From Comamonas sp. SCN 65-56 (lineage in GTDB: Bacteria > Pseudomonadota > Gammaproteobacteria > Burkholderiales > Burkholderiaceae_C), in contig NZ_MEDS01000025.1 of the NCBI RefSeq assembly GCF_001724135.1, positions 434,001 to 498,000 on the forward strand: 64,000 nt of DNA, given 5' to 3'. A program made the translations under genes and the position numbers. Positions 38,101-46,469 of the stretch are shown here, piece by piece. Positions within the stretch are counted from its first letter, which is position 1, and every line of letters starts with the position of its first letter. The notes under the pieces were generated by a model that saw only the letters and a list, made by a program, of their open reading frames with translations, had not been told where the DNA came from and ran no database searches.

Positions 38101-38767
38101 CCCAGCTGCCGTCTTCCACCACGGCCTGCATGAAGGCATCCGGCACGCCGACCGAGACATTGAAGTTGTTCCAGCGCCCGGGCGTGCGCTTGGCGGTGAT
38201 GAAGTCCAGCACGTCAGGGTGGTCTATGCGCAGCACGCCCATCTGCGCGCCGCGGCGGCTGCCGGCGCTCTCCACCGTCGAGCACGATTGATCGAACACA
38301 TTGATGTAGGAGCACGGGCCGGACGCCATCGAATGCGTACCCTTGACCTCGGCGCCGCGCGGGCGGATGCGCGAGAAGTCGTAGCCCACGCCGCCGCCGC
38401 GGCGCATGGTCTCGGCGGCCTCGCGCAGCGCCTCGTAGATGCCGGGAAAGCCCTCGTCGTCCACGCCCTGGATGCAGTCGCCCACTGGCTGCACGAAGCA
38501 GTTGATGAGCGTCGCCTGGATGTCGGTGCCCGCCGCGCTCATGATGCGCCCGGCGCCGATGGCACCGGCGCGCAGGTTGTCCTCAAAGCGCGCCTGCATC
38601 GCCTCGCGGAGCTCCGGCTTTTCCACCGAGGCCAGCGCGCGCGCTACGCGCGCGTACAGCGCCTCCACGCTGGTTTCATCGCCCTTGAAATACTTTTCGC
38701 GCAGCACATCCAGGCTGATGGACTGCACCGGGAGTTGGGGGGCAAGGTCGGCGGCTTCGCGTTGCAT
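35189..38767 (-). CDS. nrdJ: class II (adenosylcobalamin-dependent) ribonucleotide reductase, intein-containing precursor
   Basis: Makes deoxyribonucleotides using vitamin B12 and no oxygen. The precursor has 1192 residues; excising the intein (residues 297-677) leaves 811. Visible landmarks are TLINCFVQPVGDCIQ (one cysteine of the redox pair), RRGGGVGYDFSRIRP, GPCSYINVFDQSCSTVESAG, the split active-site loop NATNP / CGEQPLPSYG, and the phosphate-binding SIAPTGTVSLAFADNASNGI. The C-terminal tail has the paired cysteines CWECGAHAV and CDYCTQCG that regenerate the active site. There is no ATP-cone at the N-terminus. ATG 38767 is followed by normal family sequence. No cobalamin riboswitch or second RNR gene is seen nearby. 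Confidence 0.96.
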   Translation of the reverse strand: MQREAADLAPQLPVQSISLDVLREKYFKGDETSVEALYARVARALASVEKPELREAMQARFEDNLRAGAIGAGRIMSAAGTDIQATLINCFVQPVGDCIQGVDDEGFPGIYEALREAAETMRRGGGVGYDFSRIRPRGAEVKGTHSMASGPCSYINVFDQSCSTVESAGSRRGAQMGVLRIDHPDVLDFITAKRTPGRWNNFNVSVGVPDAFMQAVVEDGSWELVHKARPGKDGLQAGARQRADGQWVYKTLRARMLWDIIMQSAYDFAEPGILFLDHINTDNNLSYTERINATNPCVTADTWVMTEDGAAQVADLVGQPFGAIVDGRVYATESRGFFETGRKPVLRLQTREGHALRLTADHRLRKVTRKTRYTLQTDWVAAAQLQPGDEILLGDHRSLQGWAGEGREAEGYLLGLLVGDGTLKADKAVLSVWAPELRAVGADSTVAYAATGAAGIVRAAEAAAATLHHRADFRGFQRPVAGRGEARLASAALRDLAFAMGMTVGHKTITARMERASSEFTTGVLRGLFDADASVQGAQDKGVSLRLAQSDLDLLQSAQRMLLRLGIASTLYPNRRPAQARALPDGHGGQRGYATRAQHELVISGDNLAWYAERIGFADDEKADKLAQALSSYRRELNRERFTATVARLEDDGEETVYDVTVADVHAFDANGLHAHNCGEQPLPSYGCCDLGPIILTRFVRHPFGFSGEASFDFERFAQVVATQVRALDNVLDVTFWPLPQQRAESAAKRRIGVGFTGMGNTLAMLKLRYDREEGREVAVRIAECMRDAAYRASVALAREKGAFPKFDADGYLAKGTFASRLPQDIQADIRQHGIRNSHLLSIAPTGTVSLAFADNASNGIEPPFSWTYTRKKREGDGTMSEYTVEDYAWRLYCTLGGNVDQLPGYFVNALEMSALDHVAMMEAVQPYVDTAISKTVNIPADYPYDDFKGLYLQAWRSHLKGLATYRPNSILGAVLQAPAKEVAQAPVTAVAEPAAPVDPMRTVIESRPQGGLAAVAEKVEYWTQEGHKRLYIIVSFLPVPDGHGGMVDRAIEFFMPVGQSGESQQWITSSMRLLSLAARGGFLERALSDMRKVAWDRGPVRLGHHAKDDGTLVPMWHDSEVAALAYAIQQILTRRRGAARQQELPLEEPEAPRSLPPAMAGKKCWECGAHAVIRKDGCDYCTQCGALGSCG
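36737..37879 (-). mobile_element. LAGLIDADG intein inserted at the nrdJ active-site cysteine
   Basis: A 381-residue in-frame protein intron, residues 297-677 of the precursor. Splicing blocks are complete: Cys1 with CVTADTWVMTEDG (block A); GHALRLTADHRLRKV with the T-x-x-H (block B); VYDVTVADVHAFDANGL (block F); and terminal His-Asn followed by extein Cys (HAHN/C, block G). Two LAGLIDADG motifs, YLLGLLVGDGTL (about 412-423) and VLRGLFDADASV (about 524-535), keep their acidic residues, so the homing endonuclease looks intact. Base composition matches the host gene, suggesting an old acquisition. The intein separates Asn-Pro from Cys in the N-P-C-G-E loop that contains the thiyl-radical cysteine, so the enzyme cannot be active until it is removed. 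Confidence 0.95.
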
Positions 38768-38935
38768 GCGGGTGTCCTCTGATTTTTTATACAGTCGTCA
38801 ATCGGTCAAGTGTATGCCCCCGCCCCGCCCGCGGCAGGCACCGCCGCACGACCGCATCGCCGCCTTTGCGCTGCTTCCTGTAGCATGGCCTTCGCATGCC
38901 TGCGGGCTGGCTGGCGCTTCATTCCAAGGATTGGC

Positions 38936-39811
38936 ATGGTTGATTTGGTTACATCACGTTTCAAAATCATGGGCGCGCTGGTGCTGGCCCTGGCGCTGGC
39001 CAGTTGCGCCAGCGCGCCCGCCGATGCACCTGCCGACGCCGCGACGAAAGCCGCCTGGCAGGCGCAGCTGGCGCACTGGCAGGGCGTGCCGCTGCTGCTG
39101 CTGGGTGAGGAACACGACGCCAGCGCCCATCAGCAGTGGGAGCGCGATACGACGGCACAGCTTGCGGCCAGCGACAGACTGGCGGCGTTGGTGATCGAGA
39201 TGGCAGAAGCCGGCCACCAGACCGACGGTCTGCCTCCAGAGGCCGGGGAAGATGCGGTGAAAGCCGCGCTGCACTGGCAGGACACCGGCTGGCCCTGGAA
39301 GCGCTACGGCCCCATGGTGATGGCCGCGGTGCGCGCCGGTGTGCCGGTGCGCGGCGGCAACCTGCCGCGCGAGCGGATGCGTGGCGCGATGCAGGACACC
39401 CAGCTCGACGCCCACCTGAGCGCAGATCGGCTGGCGCAGCAGCAGGCCGCCGTGCGCGAAGGCCACTGCGACCTGCTGCCCGAGCGCCAGATCGCCCCCA
39501 TGACGCGCGTGCAACTGGCGCGTGACGAGCAATTGGCGAAGGTGGCACTCGCGGCGCAGCAGCCCGGCAAGACGGTGTTGCTGGTGGCGGGCAACGGCCA
39601 CGTCCGGCCGACCTTGGGCATCCCTACCTGGTTGCCCGCCAATTTTGAGCATAAAGTGGCGATTGCGCAGGCTGCAAGCGCATCATCAGCTATCAATATT
39701 GAGGCGGATTACCTTTACCGCACAGCACCGCTGGCGCCCAAGGACCATTGCGCGGCGCTGCGCCGCCAGTGGCAGGCGCACCCACCCCAACCCGCGGCGG
39801 GCCAACGCTGA
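38936..39811 (+). CDS. ChaN-family lipoprotein
   Basis: A 291-residue lipoprotein: a hydrophobic leader ending in a lipobox, LALASC, then a ChaN-like alpha/beta domain. The hallmark GEEHDASAHQQW, the VIEMAEAGHQ strand and the late LLVAGNGHVRPTLGIP histidine are present. ChaN-type proteins bind haem in a dimer and may help haem uptake. Residues encoded by 39642-39702 (NFEHKVAIAQAAS... to ...INIEA) come from an interspersed repeat and are not family sequence, but the frame is preserved and the C-terminus continues. ATG 38936 is used; ATG 38969 would also give a valid lipoprotein leader. Confidence 0.82.
   Translation: MVDLVTSRFKIMGALVLALALASCASAPADAPADAATKAAWQAQLAHWQGVPLLLLGEEHDASAHQQWERDTTAQLAASDRLAALVIEMAEAGHQTDGLPPEAGEDAVKAALHWQDTGWPWKRYGPMVMAAVRAGVPVRGGNLPRERMRGAMQDTQLDAHLSADRLAQQQAAVREGHCDLLPERQIAPMTRVQLARDEQLAKVALAAQQPGKTVLLVAGNGHVRPTLGIPTWLPANFEHKVAIAQAASASSAINIEADYLYRTAPLAPKDHCAALRRQWQAHPPQPAAGQR
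39642..39702. repeat. interspersed repeat, copy 6, inside a coding sequence
   Basis: ATTTTGAGCATAAAGTGGCG, then GGCTGCAAGCGCATCATC, then AGCTATCAATATTGA: the reverse-orientation form of the repeat. It is translated in frame within the ChaN-like lipoprotein. Confidence 0.65.
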
Positions 39812-39829
39812 TGCTGCTGCGGCACCAGC

Positions 39830-40162
39830 CTACCAAGTCACCTCGCGCCCGGCAGCTGCGCTGTCTTGCAGCATCTCGATGAAGGGCACGACACGCTGGC
39901 GCAGCCAGACGCGCTCGCTCGGATCCTTGATGTCGTCGGTGCTTGCGCCCTCGTCGGCCTGTGGCGGCGGTGCGGCCGCCGCGGCGGCTTCTTCCTGTGC
40001 CACGGCTTTTTGCAGCGCGGCAATGGCGGCCGGAATCTGCTCGACGGTGATGATGCCTTGCGCCTGGTCTGCGTCCTTGCCCAAGATCTGCAGCACGCGG
40101 CGCCCGATCGGTTCGAGCATGATGAGATCTGCGGTGGCGCGGGATTTGAATTTGTACAGCAT
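39830..40162 (-). CDS. DUF1840 family protein
   Basis: A 110-residue cytosolic protein. It begins MLYKFKSRATADLIMLEPIG and ends RQRVVPFIEMLQDSAAAGRE, both typical of DUF1840; an Ala/Pro/Glu-rich linker lies in the middle (about 60-78). This family is common in betaproteobacteria and has no known function. It converges on the ChaN-like gene with an 18-bp gap. Confidence 0.88.
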   Translation of the reverse strand: MLYKFKSRATADLIMLEPIGRRVLQILGKDADQAQGIITVEQIPAAIAALQKAVAQEEAAAAAAPPPQADEGASTDDIKDPSERVWLRQRVVPFIEMLQDSAAAGREVTW

Positions 40163-40239
40163 GGCAGCACCCGTGAAGAATGGGATGCGGCTAGCTTAAC
40201 CGCTTCCCCCGCCACGCGCGCAGGGCACCGGGCCCGAGA

Positions 40240-41556
40240 TCAGGCCTTGGCCGGCAGCACCGTGCCGACGCATTCGCCAAAGCCGATGCGTGCCGCGCCC
40301 GGCTTCTCGCACCAGCCGCGCAGGCTGATGGTGTCGCCATCCTCGACCCAGGTGCGCTGCTCGCCGTTGGGCAGCCGGATCGGGTTCTTGCCGCCGCTTG
40401 TGAGCTCGATCAGCGCGCAGGCCGCGTCCAGCGTCGGCCCCGACAGCGTGCCGGTACCCAGCAAATCACCGGCTTGCAGGTTGCAGCCGTTCACCGTGTG
40501 GTGCGCCACCATTTGCGCTGCGCTCCAATAGGCGTGGCGGTAGTTGGTCAGCGCCAGGCGCGCGGGGGCACTCCGGGTTTGCCGCATCTTTGGGGTCTCG
40601 ATCAGCGCCTCCAGTTGGATATCAAAGCCGCCGCTTGCGCTGTGCGCCGCGCTCGCCAGATAGGGCAGAGGCTGTGGATCGGCCGCCGGCCGCGTGAACG
40701 GCGCGCGGTACGGCGCCAGCGCTTCCAGCGTCACCACCCAAGGCGAGACACTGGAGGCAAAGTTCTTGGACAGAAACGGCCCCAGCGGCTGGTATTCCCA
40801 GGGCTGGATGTCGCGCGCCGACCAGTCGTTGAACAGCGCCAGGCCGAAGATGTGCTCCTCGGCCGCATCGATGCCGATAGGATCGCCCAGCGCATTGCCC
40901 TGACCGATGAACACCGCCAGCTCCAGCTCGATGTCCATGCGCGCGCTGGGTTTGACAACGGGTGCATCCGCATCCGGCGCCCTGACCTGCCCGCGCGGAC
41001 GATGAAAGTCCTGGCCCGAGACGATCACCGAGGACGCCCGCCCGTGGTAGCCGATCGGCACCCATTGGTAGTTGGGCATCAAGGGGTTGTCGGGGCGAAA
41101 CAGGCGCCCGATGTTGGTCGCGTGGTGCACCGAGGTGTAGAAATCGGTGTAATCGCCGATCTGGCACGGTAAGCCGTACTCGGCCTGGCTCTGCGGCACC
41201 AGGCACTCTTGCAGCAGCGCCTGCTCTGCAGCGCCGGTTTGCAATGCTTGCGATAGCGCCTTGCGCAGACTGGACAAGGGCTTTGGACCCATTTTCATCA
41301 AAACATTGAGCGTCGGCTCTGCCGCCGCCCGGGCGGGTGCGAGCGCGTCGCCAGCGAAAACGCCCGCGGCCACGGCGGCCGCCATGTCGACGATCTGCTC
41401 GCCGATGGCCACGCCGCCGCGCCAGCCCTCCTGGCTGCCCCGGCGGCGAAACACCGCAAACGGCAGGTTCTGGATCGGAAAATCGGTCGCGCCACCATTG
41501 GCGCTGGCAACCCAGCTGGTGAGCGCAGGGTCGTGGGTGGCATTGAGTTCAATCAT
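40240..41556 (-). CDS. fahA: fumarylacetoacetase
   Basis: Hydrolyses fumarylacetoacetate to fumarate and acetoacetate, the last step of the homogentisate pathway. It has 438 residues with the full-length FAH architecture: an N-terminal SH3-like region (NLPFAVFRRRG), then the catalytic fold with DFYTSVHHATNIGRLFRP, PIGYHGRASSVIVSG, the metal-binding acidic residues in MDIELELAVFIG, and WSARDIQPWEYQPLGPF. AGGAG lies ten bases upstream of ATG 41556. It is the last gene of the minus-strand operon that begins with the metallo-beta-lactamase-fold gene. It could finish both that pathway and the hppD/phhA route, but no homogentisate dioxygenase or maleylacetoacetate isomerase is in the window. Confidence 0.96.
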   Translation of the reverse strand: MIELNATHDPALTSWVASANGGATDFPIQNLPFAVFRRRGSQEGWRGGVAIGEQIVDMAAAVAAGVFAGDALAPARAAAEPTLNVLMKMGPKPLSSLRKALSQALQTGAAEQALLQECLVPQSQAEYGLPCQIGDYTDFYTSVHHATNIGRLFRPDNPLMPNYQWVPIGYHGRASSVIVSGQDFHRPRGQVRAPDADAPVVKPSARMDIELELAVFIGQGNALGDPIGIDAAEEHIFGLALFNDWSARDIQPWEYQPLGPFLSKNFASSVSPWVVTLEALAPYRAPFTRPAADPQPLPYLASAAHSASGGFDIQLEALIETPKMRQTRSAPARLALTNYRHAYWSAAQMVAHHTVNGCNLQAGDLLGTGTLSGPTLDAACALIELTSGGKNPIRLPNGEQRTWVEDGDTISLRGWCEKPGAARIGFGECVGTVLPAKA

Positions 41557-41598
41557 CGGGTGCTCCTCGGGTGGATGGTGCGCGCTGCAGGGCGGGGA

Positions 41599-42939
41599 TC
41601 AGGTATTCAGGTCGACCTCCTTGCGCTCCTTCACGCGGGACACCGCCCACAGCGAGACCACGCAGAGCACGACGATGTACAGGCCGATGAACCAGGGCGT
41701 CCCGGTCTCGGCAATGATGGTCTGCGCGATCATCGGCGCGAACGCACCACCGAGGATCGCGCCCAGCGCGTAGCCCACCGAAACGCCCGAGTAGCGCACC
41801 CTGGCCGGGAACATCTCGGCGTACAGCGCCGCCTGCGGCCCGTAGGTCAGGCCCAGCGGCAGCGCCAGCACCACGAGACCGAGCAGGAACAGCGCGATGC
41901 TGCCGGTGTTGAAGACGAACCACATCGGGATGGCCCACAGCGCCAGCAGCACGTAGCCGATCTGGAAGGTGCGCACGCGGCCGATGCGGTCGCCCAGGTG
42001 GCCGCCCCAGAGCGTGAACGCAAGCCAGGCGACGGCGGCGACGACGCCGCTGAGCAGGGTTTCGGTGCTGGAAAAGCCCAGCGAGCGCTGTCCGTAGCTG
42101 ATCAGGAAGGCGATCAGGAGGTAGCCGGCGGCGTTGTTGGCGATGAAGATCAGCGCCGCCTTGAACACGGTGCGCGGGTGCTGGCGCACCAGGTCCGCCA
42201 GCGGCGCCGAGCCCTGCGCGCGGCGCTCATGCAGCTGCGTGAACACCGGCGACTCCTGCACGCCGCGGCGGATGAGCACGCCAACGACGATCAGCACAAA
42301 GGACAGCAGAAACGGGATGCGCCAGCCCCACTCGGCATAGGCCTGCTTGCCGATGACGAGGGTAATGAGCAGCGTGACGCCCGTGGCCAGGATCAGCCCC
42401 AGCGGCACGCCGATCTGCGGGAAGGCACCGAACAGGCTGCGCTTGTTTTTGGGTGCGTGCTCCACCGCCAGCAGCGCGGCGCCGCCCCACTCGCCACCGG
42501 CGGAGAAGCCCTGCACGATGCGCAGCAGGATCAGCGCGATCGGCGCCCACAGGCCGATGGAGGCATAGCCGGGCAGCATGCCGATCAGAGTGGTGGAGCC
42601 GCCCATCAGCAGCAGCGTGAGCACCAGCACGAATTTGCGCCCGTAGCGGTCGCCCAGGGCGCCGCCGACGATGGCCCCGAGCGGGCGGAACAAGAAGGAG
42701 ATGCCGACCGTGCCAAACGACAGAATCAGCGCCAGGCCCGGGTTGTCCTGCGCCAGACCGGTGAAGAACACCGCCGCCAGGTACAGGCCTGCGGCCTGCG
42801 CGTAGATGAAGAAGTCGTACCACTCGATGGCGGTGCCGACCAGCGTGGCGGCAAGCACGCGGCGCTGTTCATGCGCGCCGGGCGGGGCGGACGGGGCCGT
42901 CGTGGGAGCGGCGGCGGGGGCCAGGGTGGCGGTGTTCAT
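41599..42939 (-). CDS. MHS-family MFS transporter (aromatic/organic acid importer)
   Basis: A 446-residue, 12-span major facilitator of the metabolite:proton symporter family (ShiA/PcaT-like). The loop 2-3 signature GALGDRYGRKFVL and the TAIEWYDFFIYAQAAGLYL first-span motif are typical. ATG 42939 (MNTATLAPAAAPTTAPSAPP) gives a disordered cytosolic leader and the best GGAGACA ribosome site. It lies between the VOC gene and fahA in the operon, so it probably imports the aromatic acid handled by the flavin monooxygenase. Confidence 0.9.
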   Translation of the reverse strand: MNTATLAPAAAPTTAPSAPPGAHEQRRVLAATLVGTAIEWYDFFIYAQAAGLYLAAVFFTGLAQDNPGLALILSFGTVGISFLFRPLGAIVGGALGDRYGRKFVLVLTLLLMGGSTTLIGMLPGYASIGLWAPIALILLRIVQGFSAGGEWGGAALLAVEHAPKNKRSLFGAFPQIGVPLGLILATGVTLLITLVIGKQAYAEWGWRIPFLLSFVLIVVGVLIRRGVQESPVFTQLHERRAQGSAPLADLVRQHPRTVFKAALIFIANNAAGYLLIAFLISYGQRSLGFSSTETLLSGVVAAVAWLAFTLWGGHLGDRIGRVRTFQIGYVLLALWAIPMWFVFNTGSIALFLLGLVVLALPLGLTYGPQAALYAEMFPARVRYSGVSVGYALGAILGGAFAPMIAQTIIAETGTPWFIGLYIVVLCVVSLWAVSRVKERKEVDLNT

Positions 42940-43111
42940 GTCTGTCTCCGGAAAAAGGGCAAGGCAGGGGCCTGCATGCGCCGGGCGCATGGTTGGTGAA
43001 GGTGAAAGCAGGAGAGCGGCCATTGGCGAGGCCGCGGGGGACAGGCCTGCACGGGCACTGTCGGCGCCGGGAGCGTTGCCTGTGGCTCCCGGCGATTGAG
43101 CGCTCAGGCGC

Positions 43112-43666
43112 TCAGTGCGCGCCGATCCGGCCGCTGCCGTCGTGCATCCAGCGGGCGTGGGTGGGCGCTTTCTTGGTGCGGTCCCACTCGTTCAGCATCT
43201 CCCACTTGACCTCGTCCAGCGCCTTGTCCATCGTCGGCGTGGCGGCGTTGACGGCCAGCTCCAGCCGGTGGCCGGAGGGGTCGCGGAAGTAGATCGACTT
43301 GAAGATGGTGTGGTCGGTGGGGCCGATGACTTCGATGCCGTCGGCCTCCATGCGGGCCTTGACCTTCATCATGGTGTCGATGGAATCGGTCTTGAGCGCC
43401 AGATGCTGGGTCCAGGAGGGGGTGTTGGCATCCGACGGGGCGATCATCTCCGGCTTGGTGGGCAGCTCGAAGAAGGCCAGGATGTTGCCACCGCCGATGT
43501 CGATGAAGATGTGCATGTAGGGGTCCGGCTCCTTGGTGGAGGGGACTTCGTTTTCGGCAATCGCCAGGATGAAGTTGGCGTCCAGGTACTTCTGATACCA
43601 CTCGACGGTCTGCTTGGCGTTCTTGCAGCGGTAGGCGACGTGGTGCACGCCATTGAGGTTGGCCAT
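43112..43666 (-). CDS. VOC-family enzyme (extradiol dioxygenase/glyoxalase-like)
   Basis: A 184-residue protein with one pair of VOC modules. Possible metal ligands are H8 or H9 (NGVHHVAYRC), a histidine in WTQHLALKTD and a glutamate in GHRLELAVN: the H-H-E triad of glyoxalases and type I extradiol dioxygenases. The C-terminal 30 residues are an extra tail. Its place between a ring hydroxylase and a fumarylacetoacetase suggests a ring-cleaving dioxygenase, but a lyase or isomerase role is equally consistent with its small size. Gaps of about 150-170 bp on both sides are longer than elsewhere in the operon. Confidence 0.85.
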   Translation of the reverse strand: MANLNGVHHVAYRCKNAKQTVEWYQKYLDANFILAIAENEVPSTKEPDPYMHIFIDIGGGNILAFFELPTKPEMIAPSDANTPSWTQHLALKTDSIDTMMKVKARMEADGIEVIGPTDHTIFKSIYFRDPSGHRLELAVNAATPTMDKALDEVKWEMLNEWDRTKKAPTHARWMHDGSGRIGAH

Positions 43667-43815
43667 GGGAAGGTCTCCGTGGGAATGGGGAACGGGGGGG
43701 TGAAAAGTGGCTCATTCCAACTCCAGATCGATCGAGCACGCGAAGGCGAAGCGCAGACAGTGCTGTCGCACGGCAAGCGAAGCTGACAAAGTGATCGGTT
43801 GATCTGGAAATGGAA

Positions 43816-45438
43816 TCAGTGGCCGACGACACGCTGCAACGCGGCGCGCACAGCCTGGGCATCGCCGCTGGCGCAAATCGCGGCGATATGCGCGTCCGGG
43901 CGCACCAGCCAGACCTCATCCGGGCCGGCATGCAGCGCCTGCTGCAGCGCGCCTTCGGCATCGATGTCGGCAATGCGCAGCACGCGCAGCGGCGCGGCGC
44001 TGGCGTTTTGCGCCTGCTCGCGCAGCCTTGCCAGGTCCACCGCGCTGCCGGCCAGCAGCAGCAGGCCGTCGCGCGCCACCTGGCGCAGGCGCGTGCAGTC
44101 GGTGCCTTCGATGCGCACCGGCACGTCGGGCAGCGCCACGCCAGGCCCCGGCGGCGGCACGTGGCCGCGTGGCGGGCGGCCGGCAAACGGGTGCTTGGCA
44201 TCGGGTGTGGTCAGCGGCGAGTCGACGTACCAGAAGGGCTCGGACAGGCGGCCCGAGTCGATCTGCGGGTGCACCGACGGATCGGTCAGCGCGGCCGTCA
44301 GGCGTTCGACGCGGATGCGGTGCTGCTCCTCGGTGTGCGGCACCAGGAAGTCCATGGTGTGGCCGGTGACCTCGATGTTCTCGCGCGAGGCCGCGCAGCG
44401 CTCGCTGTCGTAGCTGTCCAGCAGCGCGTCGCTCGCCCAGCCGCGCAGCACGAAGGCCAGCTTCCAGGCGGCGTTTTCGGCGTCCATCACGCCGGTGTTC
44501 AGGCCGCGCGCGCCAAAGGGCGAGACGATGTGGGCAAAGTCGCCGGCCAGCAGCACCCGCCCCACACGCATGCGGTCGACCATGCGCGAGTGAAAGCGGT
44601 AGACCGACTTCCAGACGATTTCGTAGGGCTTGTCGCCGATGATCTGGCGGATGCGCGCGTCCAGCGCGCCGCTGGCTTCTTCCTGCTCGATGTCGTAGTC
44701 GCCGGGCACCTGCCAGTCGATGCGGAAGGTCGAATCGGGGCAGGGGTGGATCAGCACCTGGCGGCCCGGGTTCCACTCGGGATCGAAGTAAAAGCGCCGC
44801 TCGCGCTCCCAGCCCGGCAGGTCGGCGCGGATGTCGCAGATCAGGAACTTGTCGTCGAAGCTGCGGCCGTTGAAGCTGACGCCGAGCTGGTGGCGCAGCT
44901 CGCGCGGCGCCGAGCCGGCGGCGGCGATGGCGTATTGGGCCTGCACGACCACCGGCGTACCGTCGGCGCGGCGGCAGTGCAGGGTGACGCCATCCGCATC
45001 CTGCTCGATCTGCTCGACGCCGTGGTCCCACAGTGGCGTGATGTGCGCCGTCGCCGCGATCTGCTCGTCCAGCAGCTCTTCGGTGCGGGTCTGCGAGATG
45101 TTGACGAAGGGCGGGAACACCGATCGACCCGTGTCGACGAAGGGCTGGGTGAACAGCGTGGCGTCCTTGTACAAGGTGGTGGCGCGGTCCCAGGTGACGC
45201 CTTCGGCGGCGATCTTGTGGCCCACGCCGACCGACTCCCACACATCCAGCACGTCGCGCTGCTGGCAGATGGCCTTGGAGCCGATCACGTCGCGCTGCGG
45301 CCGGCGATCGAGCGCGATGCAGTCAATGCCCCAGCGCGCCAGCAGCAGGGCGGCGGTCTGGCCGACGGGGCCATTGCCCACGACCGCCACCTGGGTCTGG
45401 TGCCGGGCCGTGGCCGCTTGGGAATCGGGTTGGTTCAT
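43816..45438 (-). CDS. FAD-dependent aromatic monooxygenase (class A, MhpA-like)
   Basis: A 540-residue single-component flavoprotein hydroxylase. The N-terminal FAD fold is VAVVGNGPVGQTAALLLARW (GxGxxG), and the second FAD motif is VLLAGDFAHIVSPFGARGLN, both intact. A C-terminal thioredoxin-like extension (about 440-540), common in phenol hydroxylase-type members, is present. It should use NAD(P)H and O2 to hydroxylate a phenolic acid, with MhpA (3-(3-hydroxyphenyl)propionate) and resorcinol hydroxylase as the nearest types. ATG 45438 has GGAGACAAG upstream. It follows the metallo-beta-lactamase-fold gene by 32 bp, so the two are co-transcribed. Confidence 0.92.
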   Translation of the reverse strand: MNQPDSQAATARHQTQVAVVGNGPVGQTAALLLARWGIDCIALDRRPQRDVIGSKAICQQRDVLDVWESVGVGHKIAAEGVTWDRATTLYKDATLFTQPFVDTGRSVFPPFVNISQTRTEELLDEQIAATAHITPLWDHGVEQIEQDADGVTLHCRRADGTPVVVQAQYAIAAAGSAPRELRHQLGVSFNGRSFDDKFLICDIRADLPGWERERRFYFDPEWNPGRQVLIHPCPDSTFRIDWQVPGDYDIEQEEASGALDARIRQIIGDKPYEIVWKSVYRFHSRMVDRMRVGRVLLAGDFAHIVSPFGARGLNTGVMDAENAAWKLAFVLRGWASDALLDSYDSERCAASRENIEVTGHTMDFLVPHTEEQHRIRVERLTAALTDPSVHPQIDSGRLSEPFWYVDSPLTTPDAKHPFAGRPPRGHVPPPGPGVALPDVPVRIEGTDCTRLRQVARDGLLLLAGSAVDLARLREQAQNASAAPLRVLRIADIDAEGALQQALHAGPDEVWLVRPDAHIAAICASGDAQAVRAALQRVVGH

Positions 45439-45470
45439 GGTCTTGTCTCCTTGTGCGCCGTCACATCCGG

Positions 45471-46436
45471 TCAGGCCTGCTGCAGCGCATGCCACATCTG
45501 CTGGTCGCGCTCGGCGGTCCAGATGCGCGGGTCGCGAATGCCGCTGGCCTCGTCGTGTGCGCGGGTCACGTCAAACGGCAGACAGTGCTCGTAGATGAAC
45601 ACCTGGCCGAACTTCGGGTCCATGGCCTTGCGCGTGTGTTTCATGGTCGCGTTCAAATCCATGCCCTGGGCCACCGCCTCCTGCGCGCTCTTGTAGAGCG
45701 TGCTGACGAAATCGCGCGTGTAGGCCAGGCCTTGCTTGACCTGTTCGGGCGTCGTCAAGGTCGGGCCGCGGCCGGGCACGAGCTGGTCGAACTTCATCGC
45801 GGCCAGGTTGTCCAGCGTCTGCGGCCAGTCGGCCAGGTAGGCGTCGCCGGTGTAGCAGGCGGCTTCGAACTCGACCAGGTCGCCTGAGAAGCAGATGTTT
45901 TGCGAAGGCAGGTAGACGATGGTGTCGCCCTTGGTGTGGCCGCGCCCGACCTGCTTGATCTTCACTTCGAGCTTGCCCAGCCACAGCGTCATCTCGCCCT
46001 GGAAGGTCAGCGTCGGCCAGGTCAGGCCCGGCACACTCTCCACCGCCTGGAACAGGCGCGGGAAACGGCCGATCTCCGAGTCCATGTCCTGCTGGCCGCG
46101 CTCGACGATCAGATCCCAGGTGTCCTGGCTGGCGATGATCTGCTCCAGGCCCTCGTTCTTGTAGCCGCTGGCGCCCAGCACGCGCACGGCGTGGTAGTGG
46201 GTGAGCACCACGTACTTGATGGGCTTGTCGGTGATCTCGCGGATCTTCTTGATGACGCCCTGGGCTGCCACGGGGGTGGCGGTGGCGTCGATGATCATCA
46301 CACCGTCGTCGCCAATGATCACGCCGGTATTCGGATCACCCTCGGCGGTGTAGGCGTAGGCGTTGTCGCTGAGCTTGTCCCAGCTGATCTTTTTTTCTTC
46401 GAGATCGGCCTGCGAGGCGAATTTCTTTTCGGTCAT
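45471..46436 (-). CDS. metallo-beta-lactamase-fold protein with reduced metal site
   Basis: A 321-residue MBL-fold protein. Sequence features are GVIIGDDGVMIIDATATP, then VVLTHYHAVRVLG where the usual HxHxDH should be, then GRGHTKGDT and FSGDLVEFE. First-metal ligands H80, H82 and H167 remain, and D186 remains, but D84 is Val, H85 is Arg, and the final PGHG histidine is Arg (LVPGRGPTL). So the second metal site is lost. It may bind one metal or act as a thioester/lactone hydrolase of a different kind. ATG 46436 has an upstream -35/-10 promoter and two dyads. It is the first structural gene of the operon. Confidence 0.87.
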   Translation of the reverse strand: MTEKKFASQADLEEKKISWDKLSDNAYAYTAEGDPNTGVIIGDDGVMIIDATATPVAAQGVIKKIREITDKPIKYVVLTHYHAVRVLGASGYKNEGLEQIIASQDTWDLIVERGQQDMDSEIGRFPRLFQAVESVPGLTWPTLTFQGEMTLWLGKLEVKIKQVGRGHTKGDTIVYLPSQNICFSGDLVEFEAACYTGDAYLADWPQTLDNLAAMKFDQLVPGRGPTLTTPEQVKQGLAYTRDFVSTLYKSAQEAVAQGMDLNATMKHTRKAMDPKFGQVFIYEHCLPFDVTRAHDEASGIRDPRIWTAERDQQMWHALQQA

Positions 46437-46469
46437 GTCCGTTTGCTCCGTTGCGTTGTTGATGCACGG

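Noticed and set aside
38768-38935. Cobalamin riboswitch upstream of the B12-dependent ribonucleotide reductase
   Set aside because: No B12-box or conserved riboswitch pairing was seen in the 168 bp. Only an ATACA...TGTAT dyad and a TATAAA were noted, which are not spaced as a promoter.
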